Made by a program: the position numbers and the translations under genes
Source: CAIQPS01 sp963721365
Lineage (GTDB): Bacteria; Actinomycetota; Thermoleophilia; RBG-16-64-13
Assembly: GCA_963721365.1 (NCBI GenBank)
Contig: CAVRJE010000016.1
Span: forward strand, 62,001 to 126,000
DNA length: 64,000 bases
Reading direction: 5' to 3'
Shown: piece after piece, positions 1 to 8,334 of the stretch
How the letters are laid out: each line of letters begins with the position of its first letter
Numbering within the stretch: position 1 is the first letter of the stretch
Notes under the pieces: generated by a model
The model's input: the letters and a program-made list of their open reading frames with translations, nothing else
Told to the model about the DNA's origin: nothing
Databases searched by the model: none

Positions 1-354
1 CATGGCGATCTTGCCCTCGGGGATGAGCACGACGCAGCGCAGTCCCGCCCGGGCGGCGTAGGCGGCCGCCGAAGCGGAGGTGTTGCCGGTCGAGGCGCAG
101 ATGACCGCGGTCGCGTCGTCTTCGAGGGCCTTGGTGATGGCCACCGTCATCCCTCGGTCTTTGAAAGACCCGGTGGGGTTGGCGGCCTCGTACTTGAGAT
201 ACACCTCGCAGCCGAGCTCTCCGCTGAGCCACCTGGCGGGGACTAGCGGCGTGCTTCCCTCCCCCAGCGTCGCCGGGACGGTATCGGGCTTGAGCGGCAG
301 GAACTCCCGATAGCGCTCGATGACGCCGAACGGCGCCGCTGCGCGGGCGCCCAT
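1..354 (-). CDS. thrC: Threonine synthase, N-terminal part (cut by window edge)
   Basis: This PLP enzyme converts O-phosphohomoserine to threonine, the last step of threonine synthesis. Only the first 118 residues are inside the window. The PLP-lysine motif NPTGSFKDRGM is visible at about residues 60-70, followed by the phosphate-contacting CASTGNTSASAAAYAARAG stretch. The ATG lies directly after the homoserine dehydrogenase stop with no spacer, and a GAGGG ribosome site sits inside the end of that upstream gene. The two are therefore surely co-translated. The lysA-hom-thrC order supports the call. Confidence 0.95.
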   Translation of the reverse strand, partial: MGARAAAPFGVIERYREFLPLKPDTVPATLGEGSTPLVPARWLSGELGCEVYLKYEAANPTGSFKDRGMTVAITKALEDDATAVICASTGNTSASAAAYAARAGLRCVVLIPEGKIAM

Positions 355-1632
355 CTAGAGGACCCTCAGCGTCATCGGCTCGCTGCTGCAACAGCTCAAG
401 GCGTTCGCCTCCCGGATGGCTGCGAAGAAGTTCTTCTCCTTGGTGGGGTGCGTGATAAGCACCAACTCCGCCTCCGCGCCTCTGCCCTTCTGGATCATGC
501 TCGCTATCGATACCCCGTGATCGCCGAACACCGAGGCGATGCGGGCGAGCACTCCCGACACGTCCTCCACGTTCATCTTGATGAAGAACGCCGACTCGAC
601 CTCCTCGGCGGGGTAGAAATCGAGCTCGCGGTAGCAGGAGCAACTCTGGAGGAAGCCCACGTCTTTCGTGTTGGCGATCGAAACGATGTCGCTCACCACC
701 GCAGTGGCGGTCGGCACCCCGCCGGCCCCCGGACCCATCAGCATGATCTCCCCGATCTCGTCTCCACGCAGGAACACGGCGTTGTTGGAGCCGTTGATGG
801 CGGCCAGCGGATGATCCACCGGCACCAGAGCGGGGAACACGCGCACGCTGACCCTGTCTTCGATGAGCCGAGCCGCTCCGATGAGCTTGACGGCAAAGCC
901 CAGGTCTTTGGCGTACCGGACGTCATCCAGGCTGATGTTCTCTATACCCTCGTAGGCCACATCGGCAAGCGTTACCCGGGAGTGGAAGGCGATCGACCCG
1001 AGGATGGCCATCTTGGCGGCCGCGTCGGCCCCGCCGACATCCGCTGTGGGGTCGGCCTCGGCGTAGCCCAGTTCCTGCGCTTTGGAGAGGATCTCGGCGT
1101 AGTCGCCCTCGTTGTTGTACATCCGGGTGAGGATGTAATTGGTGGTGCCGTTGACGATGCCGTTGACGGTCTTCAGGCCTGCCGCGATCATGCTTTCGCG
1201 CATCACCTTGATGATCGGGATGGCGCCGGCGACCGCGGCCTCGAAGCGCAGATGCCGTCGCTCCTCGCGGGCCAGGGTGAATAGGGCCTCGCCTCGGCTG
1301 GCCAGCAGCTGCTTGTTGGCAGTCACCACGTTCTTGCCCTTGCGCATGGCAGCGTCGAGGAAATCGAACGCCGCGCCGGTGCCGCCGATGACCTCGACAA
1401 CGATGTCGATGGACGGGTCGTCCACTATCGCGTTGAAGTCGGTGGTGAACAGACCATCGGGAACGTCCTCCGGCTGCTTGCTCGGGTCGATCTCGAGCAC
1501 GCGCGCCACCTGCAGGTCTACACCGGTGCCTTCCAGGATCTGATCGTGCTCTCTCTGGATCAGCCGGTAGACACTCGACCCGATCGTGCCGAATCCCAGC
1601 AGACCTATGCGCACGACCCTATCCCGGCTCAT
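355..1632 (-). CDS. hom: Homoserine dehydrogenase with ACT domain
   Basis: Reduces aspartate semialdehyde to homoserine, the branch point toward threonine and methionine. The 425-residue protein has the dinucleotide-binding GFGTIG at residues 13-18, the conserved TANKQLL segment near residue 105 and the catalytic-domain signature VNGTTNYILTRM near 165. A C-terminal ACT domain (about 350-425, beginning FFIKMNVEDVSGVLARIA) is the usual site of threonine feedback control. Length and domain order match monofunctional bacterial Hom. It lies 14 bases after lysA and abuts thrC, so the three form one operon. Confidence 0.97.
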   Translation of the reverse strand: MSRDRVVRIGLLGFGTIGSSVYRLIQREHDQILEGTGVDLQVARVLEIDPSKQPEDVPDGLFTTDFNAIVDDPSIDIVVEVIGGTGAAFDFLDAAMRKGKNVVTANKQLLASRGEALFTLAREERRHLRFEAAVAGAIPIIKVMRESMIAAGLKTVNGIVNGTTNYILTRMYNNEGDYAEILSKAQELGYAEADPTADVGGADAAAKMAILGSIAFHSRVTLADVAYEGIENISLDDVRYAKDLGFAVKLIGAARLIEDRVSVRVFPALVPVDHPLAAINGSNNAVFLRGDEIGEIMLMGPGAGGVPTATAVVSDIVSIANTKDVGFLQSCSCYRELDFYPAEEVESAFFIKMNVEDVSGVLARIASVFGDHGVSIASMIQKGRGAEAELVLITHPTKEKNFFAAIREANALSCCSSEPMTLRVL

Positions 1633-1646
1633 GCTCTCCCTCGCTC

Positions 1647-2972
1647 CTATTCGCTATCGTGCAGTGGACGGTGCTTGGCCACGAGGTCGGCATAGCTCTC
1701 GCGTTCGACGATCACCCGCGCCTGCCCATCGCGAACCAGGATCACCGCGGGCCGCGGACTGCCGTTGTAGTTCGACGACATCGCAAAGCAATACGCACCG
1801 GTGGCCGGCATCACGAGAATATCTCCCGGCTCTGGCCGGGCAAGGACGACGTCCCGAATAAGGATGTCTCCGCTCTCGCAATGCTTACCGGCCACCGTGA
1901 CTCTGGTATCGGCAGCAACGCCGGCTTTGTTAGCGAGCATGCCCTCGTAGAGCGCGTCGTAGAGCATCGGACGGATGTTGTCGCTCATGCCCCCATCGAC
2001 GCTCACGTAGGTGCGGACCCCGGGGATCTCCTTGATGGTGCCCACGGTGTAGGCGGTGACGCCCGCCTTGCCCACGATCGAGCGCCCCGGCTCGATGAGC
2101 ACCCGCGGCATGGGCAGCCCCCGGGCCGCCATCTCTTCCCTCACGCCCTCCACCTTGACGGCCGCGTAGTCGCCGATGGACGACGGGGTGTCTTCCTCGG
2201 TGTAGCGGATACCCAGCCCGCCCCCGATGTTGAGAGAGCGGCACTCGAACCCGAGGCTCTCGCCGGCCTGGGCGATGAGGCCGACCAGGATGTCGATGGC
2301 TTTGCGGAACGACTCCAGTTCAAAGATCTGGCTGCCTATGTGGGCGTGCAGACCGGTCAGTTCGAGATGAGGGGCTGCCATCGCCCGCCGGATGGCCTCC
2401 ATGGCCACCCCATCCTCGAGGCCGAACCCGAACTTGGAGTCCACCTGCCCTGTCTGGATGTAGGAATGAGTGTGCGCCTCGATGCCCGGGGTGATGCGTA
2501 GCAGTACCTTCTGCCGCCCGCCTCGCGCCCCCACCAGCTCGTCGAGCAAAGCCAGTTCCTGGAAGCTATCGACCACCACAAAGCCCACGCCGCCGGAAAG
2601 GGCGAACTCGAGCTCGTCCCGGGTCTTGTTGTTGCCGTGGAAGAAGATCTTCTCCGCCGGGAAGCCGGCCACCTTGGCCACGTGGTACTCGCCGCCCGAA
2701 GATACGTCGATCGACAGGCCCTCCTCGAGGACCATCTGGGCGATCGCTACCGTGGAGAACGCTTTGCTCGCGTAGATGATCTCGAAATCCTGGGTGTGTT
2801 CCCCGAACGCGCTCATGTAGCGGCGGCACTGGTCGCGGATGGAGGTCTCCTCGTAGACCACCAGCGGCGTGCCGAAGGTCGCTGCCAGCTCGACGACGTC
2901 GCAGCCACCGATCTCGAGATGCCCGGCGGCGTTGTGAGACGAGGTGATGGGATAGACGAGCGTGTGGGTCAA
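1647..2972 (-). CDS. lysA: Diaminopimelate decarboxylase
   Basis: PLP-dependent decarboxylation of meso-diaminopimelate to lysine. The 441-residue fold-type III enzyme shows the PLP lysine in YASKAF (K70), the substrate-pocket HIGSQI near 210, a glycine-rich phosphate loop (NIGGGLGIRY), EPGRSIVG near 300, and the CESGD motif near 366 that supplies the catalytic cysteine from the partner subunit. First gene of the lysA-hom-thrC operon. The intergenic space upstream (2973-3095) separates it from a divergent gene and should hold its promoter, though I could not identify convincing boxes. Confidence 0.97.
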   Translation of the reverse strand: MTHTLVYPITSSHNAAGHLEIGGCDVVELAATFGTPLVVYEETSIRDQCRRYMSAFGEHTQDFEIIYASKAFSTVAIAQMVLEEGLSIDVSSGGEYHVAKVAGFPAEKIFFHGNNKTRDELEFALSGGVGFVVVDSFQELALLDELVGARGGRQKVLLRITPGIEAHTHSYIQTGQVDSKFGFGLEDGVAMEAIRRAMAAPHLELTGLHAHIGSQIFELESFRKAIDILVGLIAQAGESLGFECRSLNIGGGLGIRYTEEDTPSSIGDYAAVKVEGVREEMAARGLPMPRVLIEPGRSIVGKAGVTAYTVGTIKEIPGVRTYVSVDGGMSDNIRPMLYDALYEGMLANKAGVAADTRVTVAGKHCESGDILIRDVVLARPEPGDILVMPATGAYCFAMSSNYNGSPRPAVILVRDGQARVIVERESYADLVAKHRPLHDSE

Positions 2973-3078
2973 GACAGCCTCCAGACGGGAAACACGGGTA
3001 CGTTACCACAGAGGCTGCTGGAGCACGACGCCTCGCGTAGGAGCGCAATGGGCGAGTGCGAGAGAAGGAGCAGGCTGA

Positions 3079-3084
3079 TAGAAT
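3079..3084 (+). promoter_or_regulatory. Candidate -10 box for a leaderless transcript
   Basis: TAGAAT lies 11 bases before the ATG at 3096, so transcription would begin at or very near the start codon. The only ribosome-site-like sequence (AGGAG at 3066-3070) is too far upstream for that ATG. I saw no good -35. Alternatively translation starts at the in-frame CTG at 3075, just after the AGGAG. Confidence 0.3.
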
Positions 3085-3095
3085 GGACATCCAGC

Positions 3096-3452
3096 ATGAC
3101 CGAGCAGCCGTCCATCTTCTCCTATTACCGGGGCACCAAAGAACCCAGTTTCGCCACCCGGACCGAGCTCGAGGCGGCCAAGCTGTTCGACTATCACCGC
3201 ATCGCCTGGGAGTACGAGCCACGCACATTCATCCTGGAGCAGGACGAGAGGGGGAACATCCTCGAAGCCTTCACCCCGGATTTCTATCTGCCCGACCTGG
3301 AGTTGTTCGTCGAGGTGACCGAGATGAAACAGTCCCTCGTGACGGCGAAGAACCGCAAGGTCCGCAAGCTCAGGGAGAAATACCCGGAGGCCCACATCAA
3401 GCTCCTCTACCGCAAGGACTTCGTCCGGATGGCTCAGAAATACGGCTTGTGA
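3096..3452 (+). CDS. Small PD-(D/E)XK nuclease-like protein
   Basis: A 118-residue protein of unknown role. The middle shows a TnsA/restriction-nuclease-like pattern: TPDFYLPDLELFVEVTEMK, that is, a PD followed by a beta strand with acidic residues and an E-x-K (EMK). It then has a basic helix (AKNRKVRKLREKYP) and a final strand (IKLLYRKDF). This matches the core of the PD-(D/E)XK fold, but no helicase or recombinase partner is nearby. It is 7 bases upstream of hpt, so the two are probably co-transcribed. Catalytic activity is inferred from the motif only. The start is uncertain (ATG 3096 or CTG 3075). Confidence 0.7.
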   Translation: MTEQPSIFSYYRGTKEPSFATRTELEAAKLFDYHRIAWEYEPRTFILEQDERGNILEAFTPDFYLPDLELFVEVTEMKQSLVTAKNRKVRKLREKYPEAHIKLLYRKDFVRMAQKYGL

Positions 3453-3459
3453 GGCTCTG

Positions 3460-4032
3460 ATGGAAGCGGGTGAGCCCACCAGTCCCGAGATAGGCCCGAT
3501 CTTCCTGACCGCGGACGCCATTTCCGCCCGGGTACGGGAGATGGGCGCCCAGATCAGCCGCGACTACCAGGGCGAGGAACTCCTCCTGGTGGGCCTGCTC
3601 AAGGGCTCCGTCTTCTTCCTGGCCGATCTCGCCCGGGCGATAGACCTCCCGCTCGAGATCGACTTCCTCAGCCTCAGCTCGTTTGCGAAGGAGCACGCCC
3701 AGGCCGGCGCGAAAGCCATCCGCTTTCTCAAGGACCTCGACCAGCCGGTCAAGGACAAGAACGTGATCGTCGTGCAGGACATGATCGACTCGGGGCTCAC
3801 GCTCCACTACATCAATCGCTCGCTCAGCCTGCGGCGGCCCCGCACCCTCGAGGCCTGCATCCTCTTCGACCGTCCTCAGTTGCGCCTGGTGGATCTCGAG
3901 GTGCGCTACCGGGGCTTCGAGGTGCCCGACGACTTCTTCGTGGGCTACGGGTTCGACTACCATCAGTTGTTCCGCAATCTCCCTTACGTGGCCTATCTGA
4001 GGACCCGCGCCTACCAGCCGACTCTCTTCTAG
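3460..4032 (+). CDS. hpt: Hypoxanthine phosphoribosyltransferase
   Basis: Purine salvage: hypoxanthine or guanine plus PRPP gives IMP or GMP. The 190-residue protein carries the PRPP-binding loop VIVVQDMIDSGLTL (about 100-113), the early LLVGLLKGSVFFLADL segment that holds the pyrophosphate-binding loop, and the C-terminal DDFFVGYGFDY loop typical of type I HGPRTs. Canonical PRPP loops read ED(I/V)(V/I)DTG; here the acidic pair is QDMIDSG, a mild variant. It follows the small nuclease-like gene by 7 bases. Confidence 0.93.
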   Translation: MEAGEPTSPEIGPIFLTADAISARVREMGAQISRDYQGEELLLVGLLKGSVFFLADLARAIDLPLEIDFLSLSSFAKEHAQAGAKAIRFLKDLDQPVKDKNVIVVQDMIDSGLTLHYINRSLSLRRPRTLEACILFDRPQLRLVDLEVRYRGFEVPDDFFVGYGFDYHQLFRNLPYVAYLRTRAYQPTLF

Positions 4033-4042
4033 GCCCGCGGCG

Positions 4043-4834
4043 ATGCGAACGTCCACAGTCCGGTTGCGCTCCGCCCGCGCCTCGGGCCTGGCGGCCGATC
4101 TCGAACTTGCGGCGACCCTGTATCTCCCCGATCCGCCGGACGGTCTTCCCGCCCCCGGGCTGGTGGTGGGACATGGCGCGGGCAGCCGCAGAGCCAGACA
4201 CGATGCCTTCTGCCGCGAAGCATGCTCCCAGGGGTTCGCCGTCCTCGCCCTCGATCTTCGCGGCCACGGGGACAGCGCGGGTGCCTCGGACGGGCCGTTG
4301 GAGCTGGACATCCTCGCGGCGGCCGGTTTCCTGCGCGATCATCCGGCCGTCGATGGCCGGTATCTCTGCTATCGCGGCTCGAGCATGGGCGGGTTCTACG
4401 GGCTGAAAGCGGCGCCCGAGGCCGGCTTCACCGCGCTCGCGCTTCTCTGCCCGGCGAGCGAACAGGTGATCCTCGATGCGCTCGACGGAGACGGCGCGGA
4501 ACCCGCGACCATGGCGGCAGGCGGAGGCGCGGCGCAGCCCGCCGCCCCGACTCGTTGGGATATCCCCCGCCTGAGGGCCTACTTCATGGGGCAGCACAGC
4601 GTCACGTTGGCTGCTCGCGTACGTTGCCCGGTGCTACTGGTCCACGCCCGGGCGGACTCTGTAGTCCCCTTCGCGCACTCTCTCGCTCTGGCCCGGCACC
4701 TGGCTGGGGATGCCACCCTGCTCGCCCTCGCCGGCGGCACACACACGAGTGCTCAGCACGACCCGGCCATCCACCGGTTGACCGCCCGCTGGCTAATGGA
4801 TCAGGTCAAGAGCGCATGCACTGAACGTACTTGA
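4043..4834 (+). CDS. Alpha/beta hydrolase (dienelactone-hydrolase-like)
   Basis: A 263-residue alpha/beta hydrolase of unknown substrate. It has the oxyanion-hole segment VVGHGAGSRR near 41-50, LDLRGHGDSAG near 70-80, the nucleophile elbow GSSMG (residues 112-116, Ser114), an acid in HARADSVVPF and a histidine in GGTHTSAQHD, giving a full Ser-Asp-His triad. No signal peptide is seen, so it is probably cytoplasmic. It lies 10 bases after hpt and its 3' end overlaps the convergent CsoR gene by 29 bases. Confidence 0.85.
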   Translation: MRTSTVRLRSARASGLAADLELAATLYLPDPPDGLPAPGLVVGHGAGSRRARHDAFCREACSQGFAVLALDLRGHGDSAGASDGPLELDILAAAGFLRDHPAVDGRYLCYRGSSMGGFYGLKAAPEAGFTALALLCPASEQVILDALDGDGAEPATMAAGGGAAQPAAPTRWDIPRLRAYFMGQHSVTLAARVRCPVLLVHARADSVVPFAHSLALARHLAGDATLLALAGGTHTSAQHDPAIHRLTARWLMDQVKSACTERT

Positions 4835-5114
4835 AGAAGACGTCGAAGGCCTTCTCTAGGGCCACCGGATCGAGACGGGCGCCCGTCTCGTCCTCGAGGC
4901 AATCCTTCATGTGATGGCTGATGAGGTGAGTCCCAACCTTGTCCAGAGCGGATTTGATGGCCGCCAGTTGGGCGAGGATCTCCTCGCAATCCTTGCCTTG
5001 CTCGATCATCCGCTGCAGGCCCCGTACCTGGCCCTCCACACGCGCGAGGCGGTTGAGTATGCGCGCGTCGTCCTCGGTCATAGCGCGCTTCGCGTCGGCT
5101 GCGTCAGGTGACAT
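4806..5114 (-). CDS. csoR: CsoR-family Cu(I)-sensing repressor
   Basis: A 102-residue all-helical DUF156 repressor. Metal ligands are visible as Cys43, His68 and Cys72. The spacing (25, then 4) is the same as C36-H61-C65 of characterised Cu(I) sensors, which separates this protein from RcnR (Ni/Co) and FrmR (formaldehyde) relatives. The ATG is preceded by AAGGAGG. No copper ATPase or chaperone lies beside it, so its target is unclear; CsoR proteins usually also repress their own gene. It is convergent with and overlaps the hydrolase gene. Confidence 0.9.
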   Translation of the reverse strand: MSPDAADAKRAMTEDDARILNRLARVEGQVRGLQRMIEQGKDCEEILAQLAAIKSALDKVGTHLISHHMKDCLEDETGARLDPVALEKAFDVFFKYVQCMRS

Positions 5115-5231
5115 CCGTCCTCCTTCGCCCTGGGAGCGTTCTCGCCCCTGCCTCGATGATACTCACCGGGGTACCGGGGAGGCAAGAGTGCGCAGAGCAC
5201 GCGGAAAACGAGGAACCCGCCGGGGGGAAGA

Positions 5232-5307
5232 TGGAGCGGAGTACGGGGGTCGAACCCGCGACATCCAGCTTGGGAAGCTGGCACTCTACCAACTGAGTTA
5301 ACTCCGC
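5232..5307 (-). tRNA. tRNA-Gly (anticodon CCC)
   Basis: A complete 76-base cloverleaf with encoded 3' CCA. Acceptor GCGGAGT pairs with ACTCCGC, the anticodon stem CCAGC/GCTGG encloses loop TTCCCAA (anticodon CCC, reading GGG), and the T-arm contains GGTTCGACCCC. It lies upstream of csoR on the same strand with no obvious shared promoter. Confidence 0.97.
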
Positions 5308-5446
5308 CCGCCGTAGCGACCTACTGGGGGGCCGCGATTCTACCATAACCCAGGCGGCCGCCTCGTACGCCCCAAGCGGACGGCTTTTCCGCTGCGAGTT
5401 AGCGGTACCACCGATATCTTTCCCCTGGAAAAGGGCCACAACGGCC

Positions 5447-5474
5447 TTGACTGGCGCGCGAACCTGAGTAGAAT
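5447..5474 (+). promoter_or_regulatory. Housekeeping-type promoter of the structured ncRNA
   Basis: TTGACT (5447-5452), a 16-base spacer and TAGAAT (5469-5474) form a good sigma-70-type promoter. The start of transcription would be near 5481, exactly where the structured RNA begins. Confidence 0.75.
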
Positions 5475-5480
5475 ATCTAC

Positions 5481-5637
5481 CAGAGTCCCGAGAGTTCAGA
5501 CGCAGCATCTGAGGAGCTTACAAGGGGACCCGCGGAGGAAACGCGAAGGTAAATGATCGCGGAGTACAGCGAAGCGGGAACGAAGTAAGAGCTGATGAAG
5601 GATGAAAAGCGAGTTCACTCGGGGCTCGCTTTTTTTG
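5481..5637 (+). ncRNA. Structured non-coding RNA, probable raiA motif
   Basis: No gene fits this stretch, yet it has a promoter, a compact multi-hairpin design and an intrinsic terminator. Visible pairings: CAGA/TCTG (near 5514-5528), CGCG/CGCG enclosing GAGGAAA, CCCGC pairing forward with GCGGG, and an outer CTTAC pairing with GTAAG. Unpaired segments such as AAGGGGAC and GAAGGTAAATG look conserved. The arrangement and several segments resemble the raiA RNA motif known from Actinobacteria and Clostridia, as I remember its consensus; I cannot run a covariance model. It does not precede a coding gene on its strand (mutM is convergent), so it is likely a free-standing RNA and not a riboswitch. 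Confidence 0.65.
5605..5636 (+). terminator. Intrinsic terminator of the ncRNA
   Basis: Arms AAAAGCGAG (5605-5613) and CTCGCTTTT (5625-5633) form a stem followed by an uninterrupted run of seven T. It ends the structured RNA before the convergent mutM gene. Confidence 0.85.
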
Positions 5638-5688
5638 TTGTGTGACCCGGCGCCACCGTGCCGGCAACGCCGAACCGGGCGATGGGCC

Positions 5689-6516
5689 TTACTTCTGGCA
5701 GCCGGGGCAGTAGGCGGTGCCTCTCCCCCCGATCACGGTGCGGGTCATCGTGCCGCCGCAACGCCGGCAGGCAAGGCCTTGCCGGCCGTAGGCCTGTAGC
5801 CAGTCCTGGAAGCTCCCTGCCCGCCCCTCGGTGTCGACGAAGTCCGACAGCGTGCAACCGAGCAGCCGCACCCCCTCCGTCAGTCTGGTGCGAATCTCGT
5901 CGGCGAGACAGCAGACCTGTTCCTCCACGAGTGAGCCGGCCGCCCGCACAGGCGACAGCGCCGTCCACCACAAGATCTCGTCGGCGTAGATGTTGCCAAT
6001 GCCGGCCAGGTGCCTTTGGTCGAGCAAGAATGCTTTGAGCGGCGCCGAGCGCCCGTGCACCAGGCGCAGGAGATAGGCGGCGTCCCACTGTCCTTGCCAG
6101 GCGTCGGGACCAAGCAGGGCAAGCCGGGGAGCCGGGCCGCCCGCGGTGAGGTGCAACCGGCCGAACTTCCGCATGTCCCGGAACTCAAGGCGCACCACCC
6201 GGCCGGCGTCCTCGGCGCCGGCCAGCCGGAAGACGAAACGGGTGTGCCCGCCGCTCTCCCCCGGGTCGATCAGCAACTGGCCGGTCATGCCGAGATGGAG
6301 GGTGAGGAACAGATCGCCGTCCAGGACGACGATGAGGAACTTACCCAGCCGGTCCACCCGCTCGATGCAACGGCCCGGCAACAAGGTGAGCACCTCCTCC
6401 GGGCTGCAATCCCGGAGCATGGAGGGCTCCACCTGGTCGACGGACAAGAAGGTCATACCCTCCAGACCGGCGGCCAGCTGGCACCTGACAGTCTCGACTT
6501 CGGGGAGCTCGGGCAC
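5689..6516 (-). CDS. mutM: Formamidopyrimidine-DNA glycosylase
   Basis: Base-excision repair enzyme that removes 8-oxoguanine and formamidopyrimidines. The 275-residue protein starts PELPEVET after the initiator Met, giving the catalytic Pro1 (after Met removal) and Glu2. The H2TH region (LAGIGNIYADEILW) is followed by a C-terminal zinc finger with CRRCGG and CPGC. Length is normal. It lies 13 bases downstream of argS on the same strand. Confidence 0.96.
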   Translation of the reverse strand: MPELPEVETVRCQLAAGLEGMTFLSVDQVEPSMLRDCSPEEVLTLLPGRCIERVDRLGKFLIVVLDGDLFLTLHLGMTGQLLIDPGESGGHTRFVFRLAGAEDAGRVVRLEFRDMRKFGRLHLTAGGPAPRLALLGPDAWQGQWDAAYLLRLVHGRSAPLKAFLLDQRHLAGIGNIYADEILWWTALSPVRAAGSLVEEQVCCLADEIRTRLTEGVRLLGCTLSDFVDTEGRAGSFQDWLQAYGRQGLACRRCGGTMTRTVIGGRGTAYCPGCQK

Positions 6517-6529
6517 CGGAGATCGACCG

Positions 6530-8320
6530 CTACATGCTCTCCGGGGCGCTTACCCCGAGAAGGTCCAGGCAGCGGAATATCACCGTCCTCGTCACGAGGC
6601 AGAGCGCGAGGCGCGACGAGGCTTCGGCCGGAGGGACGCCTATCACCCGACAGTGCTTGTAGAACACATGGAAATCGGCGGCCAACTCCTGCGCGTAGGC
6701 GGCGATACGGTGCGGCGCCCGCCGTTCGGCCGAATCCTGGATCACCCAGGAGAAGATCTCCAGCCGCTTGATGAGAGCGCGCTCGTAAGGGGAGGCGAAC
6801 ACAGCCGGGTCGTCCGGGACCGCAGCCTGGGTCTCGGCCGGCACGTTGCGCAGGATGCTCGCGATGCGGGCGTGCGCGTACTGCACGTAGTAGACCGGAT
6901 TCTCCTGGGACTGCTGCCTGGCAAGGCCGAGGTCCAGATCGAGCGTCTGATCGTGCGAGCGCATCACCAGGAAGAAGCGGGCCGCGTCGACCCCTATCGC
7001 TTCCACCAGTTCCCCGAGGGTGACCATCTCCCCCCGCCGGGTGGACATCTGCCGCAACTCGCCCTGTTCGAGCAGGTTGACGAGTTGCCCGATGATGACC
7101 TCGAGAGCGCCAGGCCGGCCGGCGAGGATCTCAACGGCCGCCTTCATGCGCGGAACATACCCGTGGTGGTCGGCACCCCAGACGTTTATCAGGTGCTCGA
7201 AGCCCCGCTCGAGCTTGCTCTCGTGATAGGCGATGTCGGCGGCGAAGTACGTGGGCCGCCCGTTGCCCCGTATGAGCACCCGATCCTTGTCGTCTCCGCG
7301 GGATGTGGTCCGCAACCAGATGGCGCCGCTCTCCCGGTATGCCTCGCCCTGCTCGAGCAGCCTGGCGACCACCCGGTCGAGCTCGCCGCCGGCATGGAGC
7401 CCGGTCTCGCTGAACCAGCAGTCGAACTCCACCCCGAACGCCGCCAGTTCCGCCCGCATCTGCTCGAGCATGAGGTCGCAGGCCCTCCGCCGGAAGAAGG
7501 CCACCGCTTCGTCGACAGCAGGGTCTGGCGGCCACTCGGATTGCCCCTCGAACTCGTCGGCCTCTTCGGGCTCCTCGTCCGGGTCTTCGAGGTTCGCCTC
7601 CATCTGCCCGGCCGGCAAAGCGCCGGGCCTGATGGCGCCGGCCTCAGCTGCCAGGGACAGCGCAGCCAGGTACCGGTCTCCGACCTCGGCCCCGATCGTG
7701 GCCGCGACGTCCTTGACGTACTCTCCCTGGTAGCCATCGGAGGGGACGCCCAGTTCGATGCCGAAGGACTGGGCATACCTGGCGGCGACACTCCGGCCGA
7801 AGCGGTCCATCTGCCGCCCATAGTCGTTGATGTAGAACTCGGTGTAGACCCTGGCGCCGCTAAAGGCCATCAGCCGGTGGAGGGCGTCGCCATAGGCGGC
7901 GTAGCGGCCGTGGCCGACGTGCAGCGGGCCGTTGGGGTTCACGCTGACGAACTCGAGGTTCACCCACGGACGAGGATGCTCTTCGCCCCGCCCGATCTGC
8001 TCCCCCTCCCCGAGCATCTCGGCCATGACCTCGGCGTACGCCGCACCGCTCAAGGTGAAATTGAGGAAGCCCGGCCCCGCCACTTCGACCCGGTCAACCA
8101 GACGCGAGATGTCCGGATCGGCGAGCAGGCGGCCCCGTAGCTCTTCAGCGAGCGCTCTGGGGGCACGCTTGGCGGTCTTCGCAAGCTGCATGCAGAGCGG
8201 AGTCGCATAGTCGCCGTGAGCCTCCTCCGCGGGCCGCTCGAGCCGGACTGCCGGCATCTCCGCCCAACCCTGCTCCTCGGCCCAGCGGGCCGCCACACTC
8301 TGCACGAGTTCGGTTATCAC
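6530..8320 (-). CDS. argS: Arginyl-tRNA synthetase
   Basis: Class I synthetase that charges tRNA-Arg. The 596-residue protein has the N-terminal Add-1-like domain, the HIGH-type signature HVGHGRYAAYGDAL (near residue 140), the MSTRRGEMVTLGELV region that occupies the KMSKS position, and a C-terminal anticodon-binding domain ending RCLDLLGV. Between about 235 and 260 there is an acidic stretch (DPDEEPEEADEFEGQ) that I would not expect in a core synthetase and is probably a surface insertion. It has no internal frame break. Confidence 0.96.
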   Translation of the reverse strand: MITELVQSVAARWAEEQGWAEMPAVRLERPAEEAHGDYATPLCMQLAKTAKRAPRALAEELRGRLLADPDISRLVDRVEVAGPGFLNFTLSGAAYAEVMAEMLGEGEQIGRGEEHPRPWVNLEFVSVNPNGPLHVGHGRYAAYGDALHRLMAFSGARVYTEFYINDYGRQMDRFGRSVAARYAQSFGIELGVPSDGYQGEYVKDVAATIGAEVGDRYLAALSLAAEAGAIRPGALPAGQMEANLEDPDEEPEEADEFEGQSEWPPDPAVDEAVAFFRRRACDLMLEQMRAELAAFGVEFDCWFSETGLHAGGELDRVVARLLEQGEAYRESGAIWLRTTSRGDDKDRVLIRGNGRPTYFAADIAYHESKLERGFEHLINVWGADHHGYVPRMKAAVEILAGRPGALEVIIGQLVNLLEQGELRQMSTRRGEMVTLGELVEAIGVDAARFFLVMRSHDQTLDLDLGLARQQSQENPVYYVQYAHARIASILRNVPAETQAAVPDDPAVFASPYERALIKRLEIFSWVIQDSAERRAPHRIAAYAQELAADFHVFYKHCRVIGVPPAEASSRLALCLVTRTVIFRCLDLLGVSAPESM

Positions 8321-8334
8321 CGGCCGCGCCCTCT

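Noticed and set aside
5447..5637. Riboswitch or T-box controlling the neighbouring gene
   Set aside because: The adjacent mutM gene is convergent and the terminator ends the RNA, so no gene is downstream for it to control.
6146..8140. A 664-residue open frame antisense to argS
   Set aside because: Typical high-GC shadow; no family features, and argS on the other strand is intact and unmistakable.
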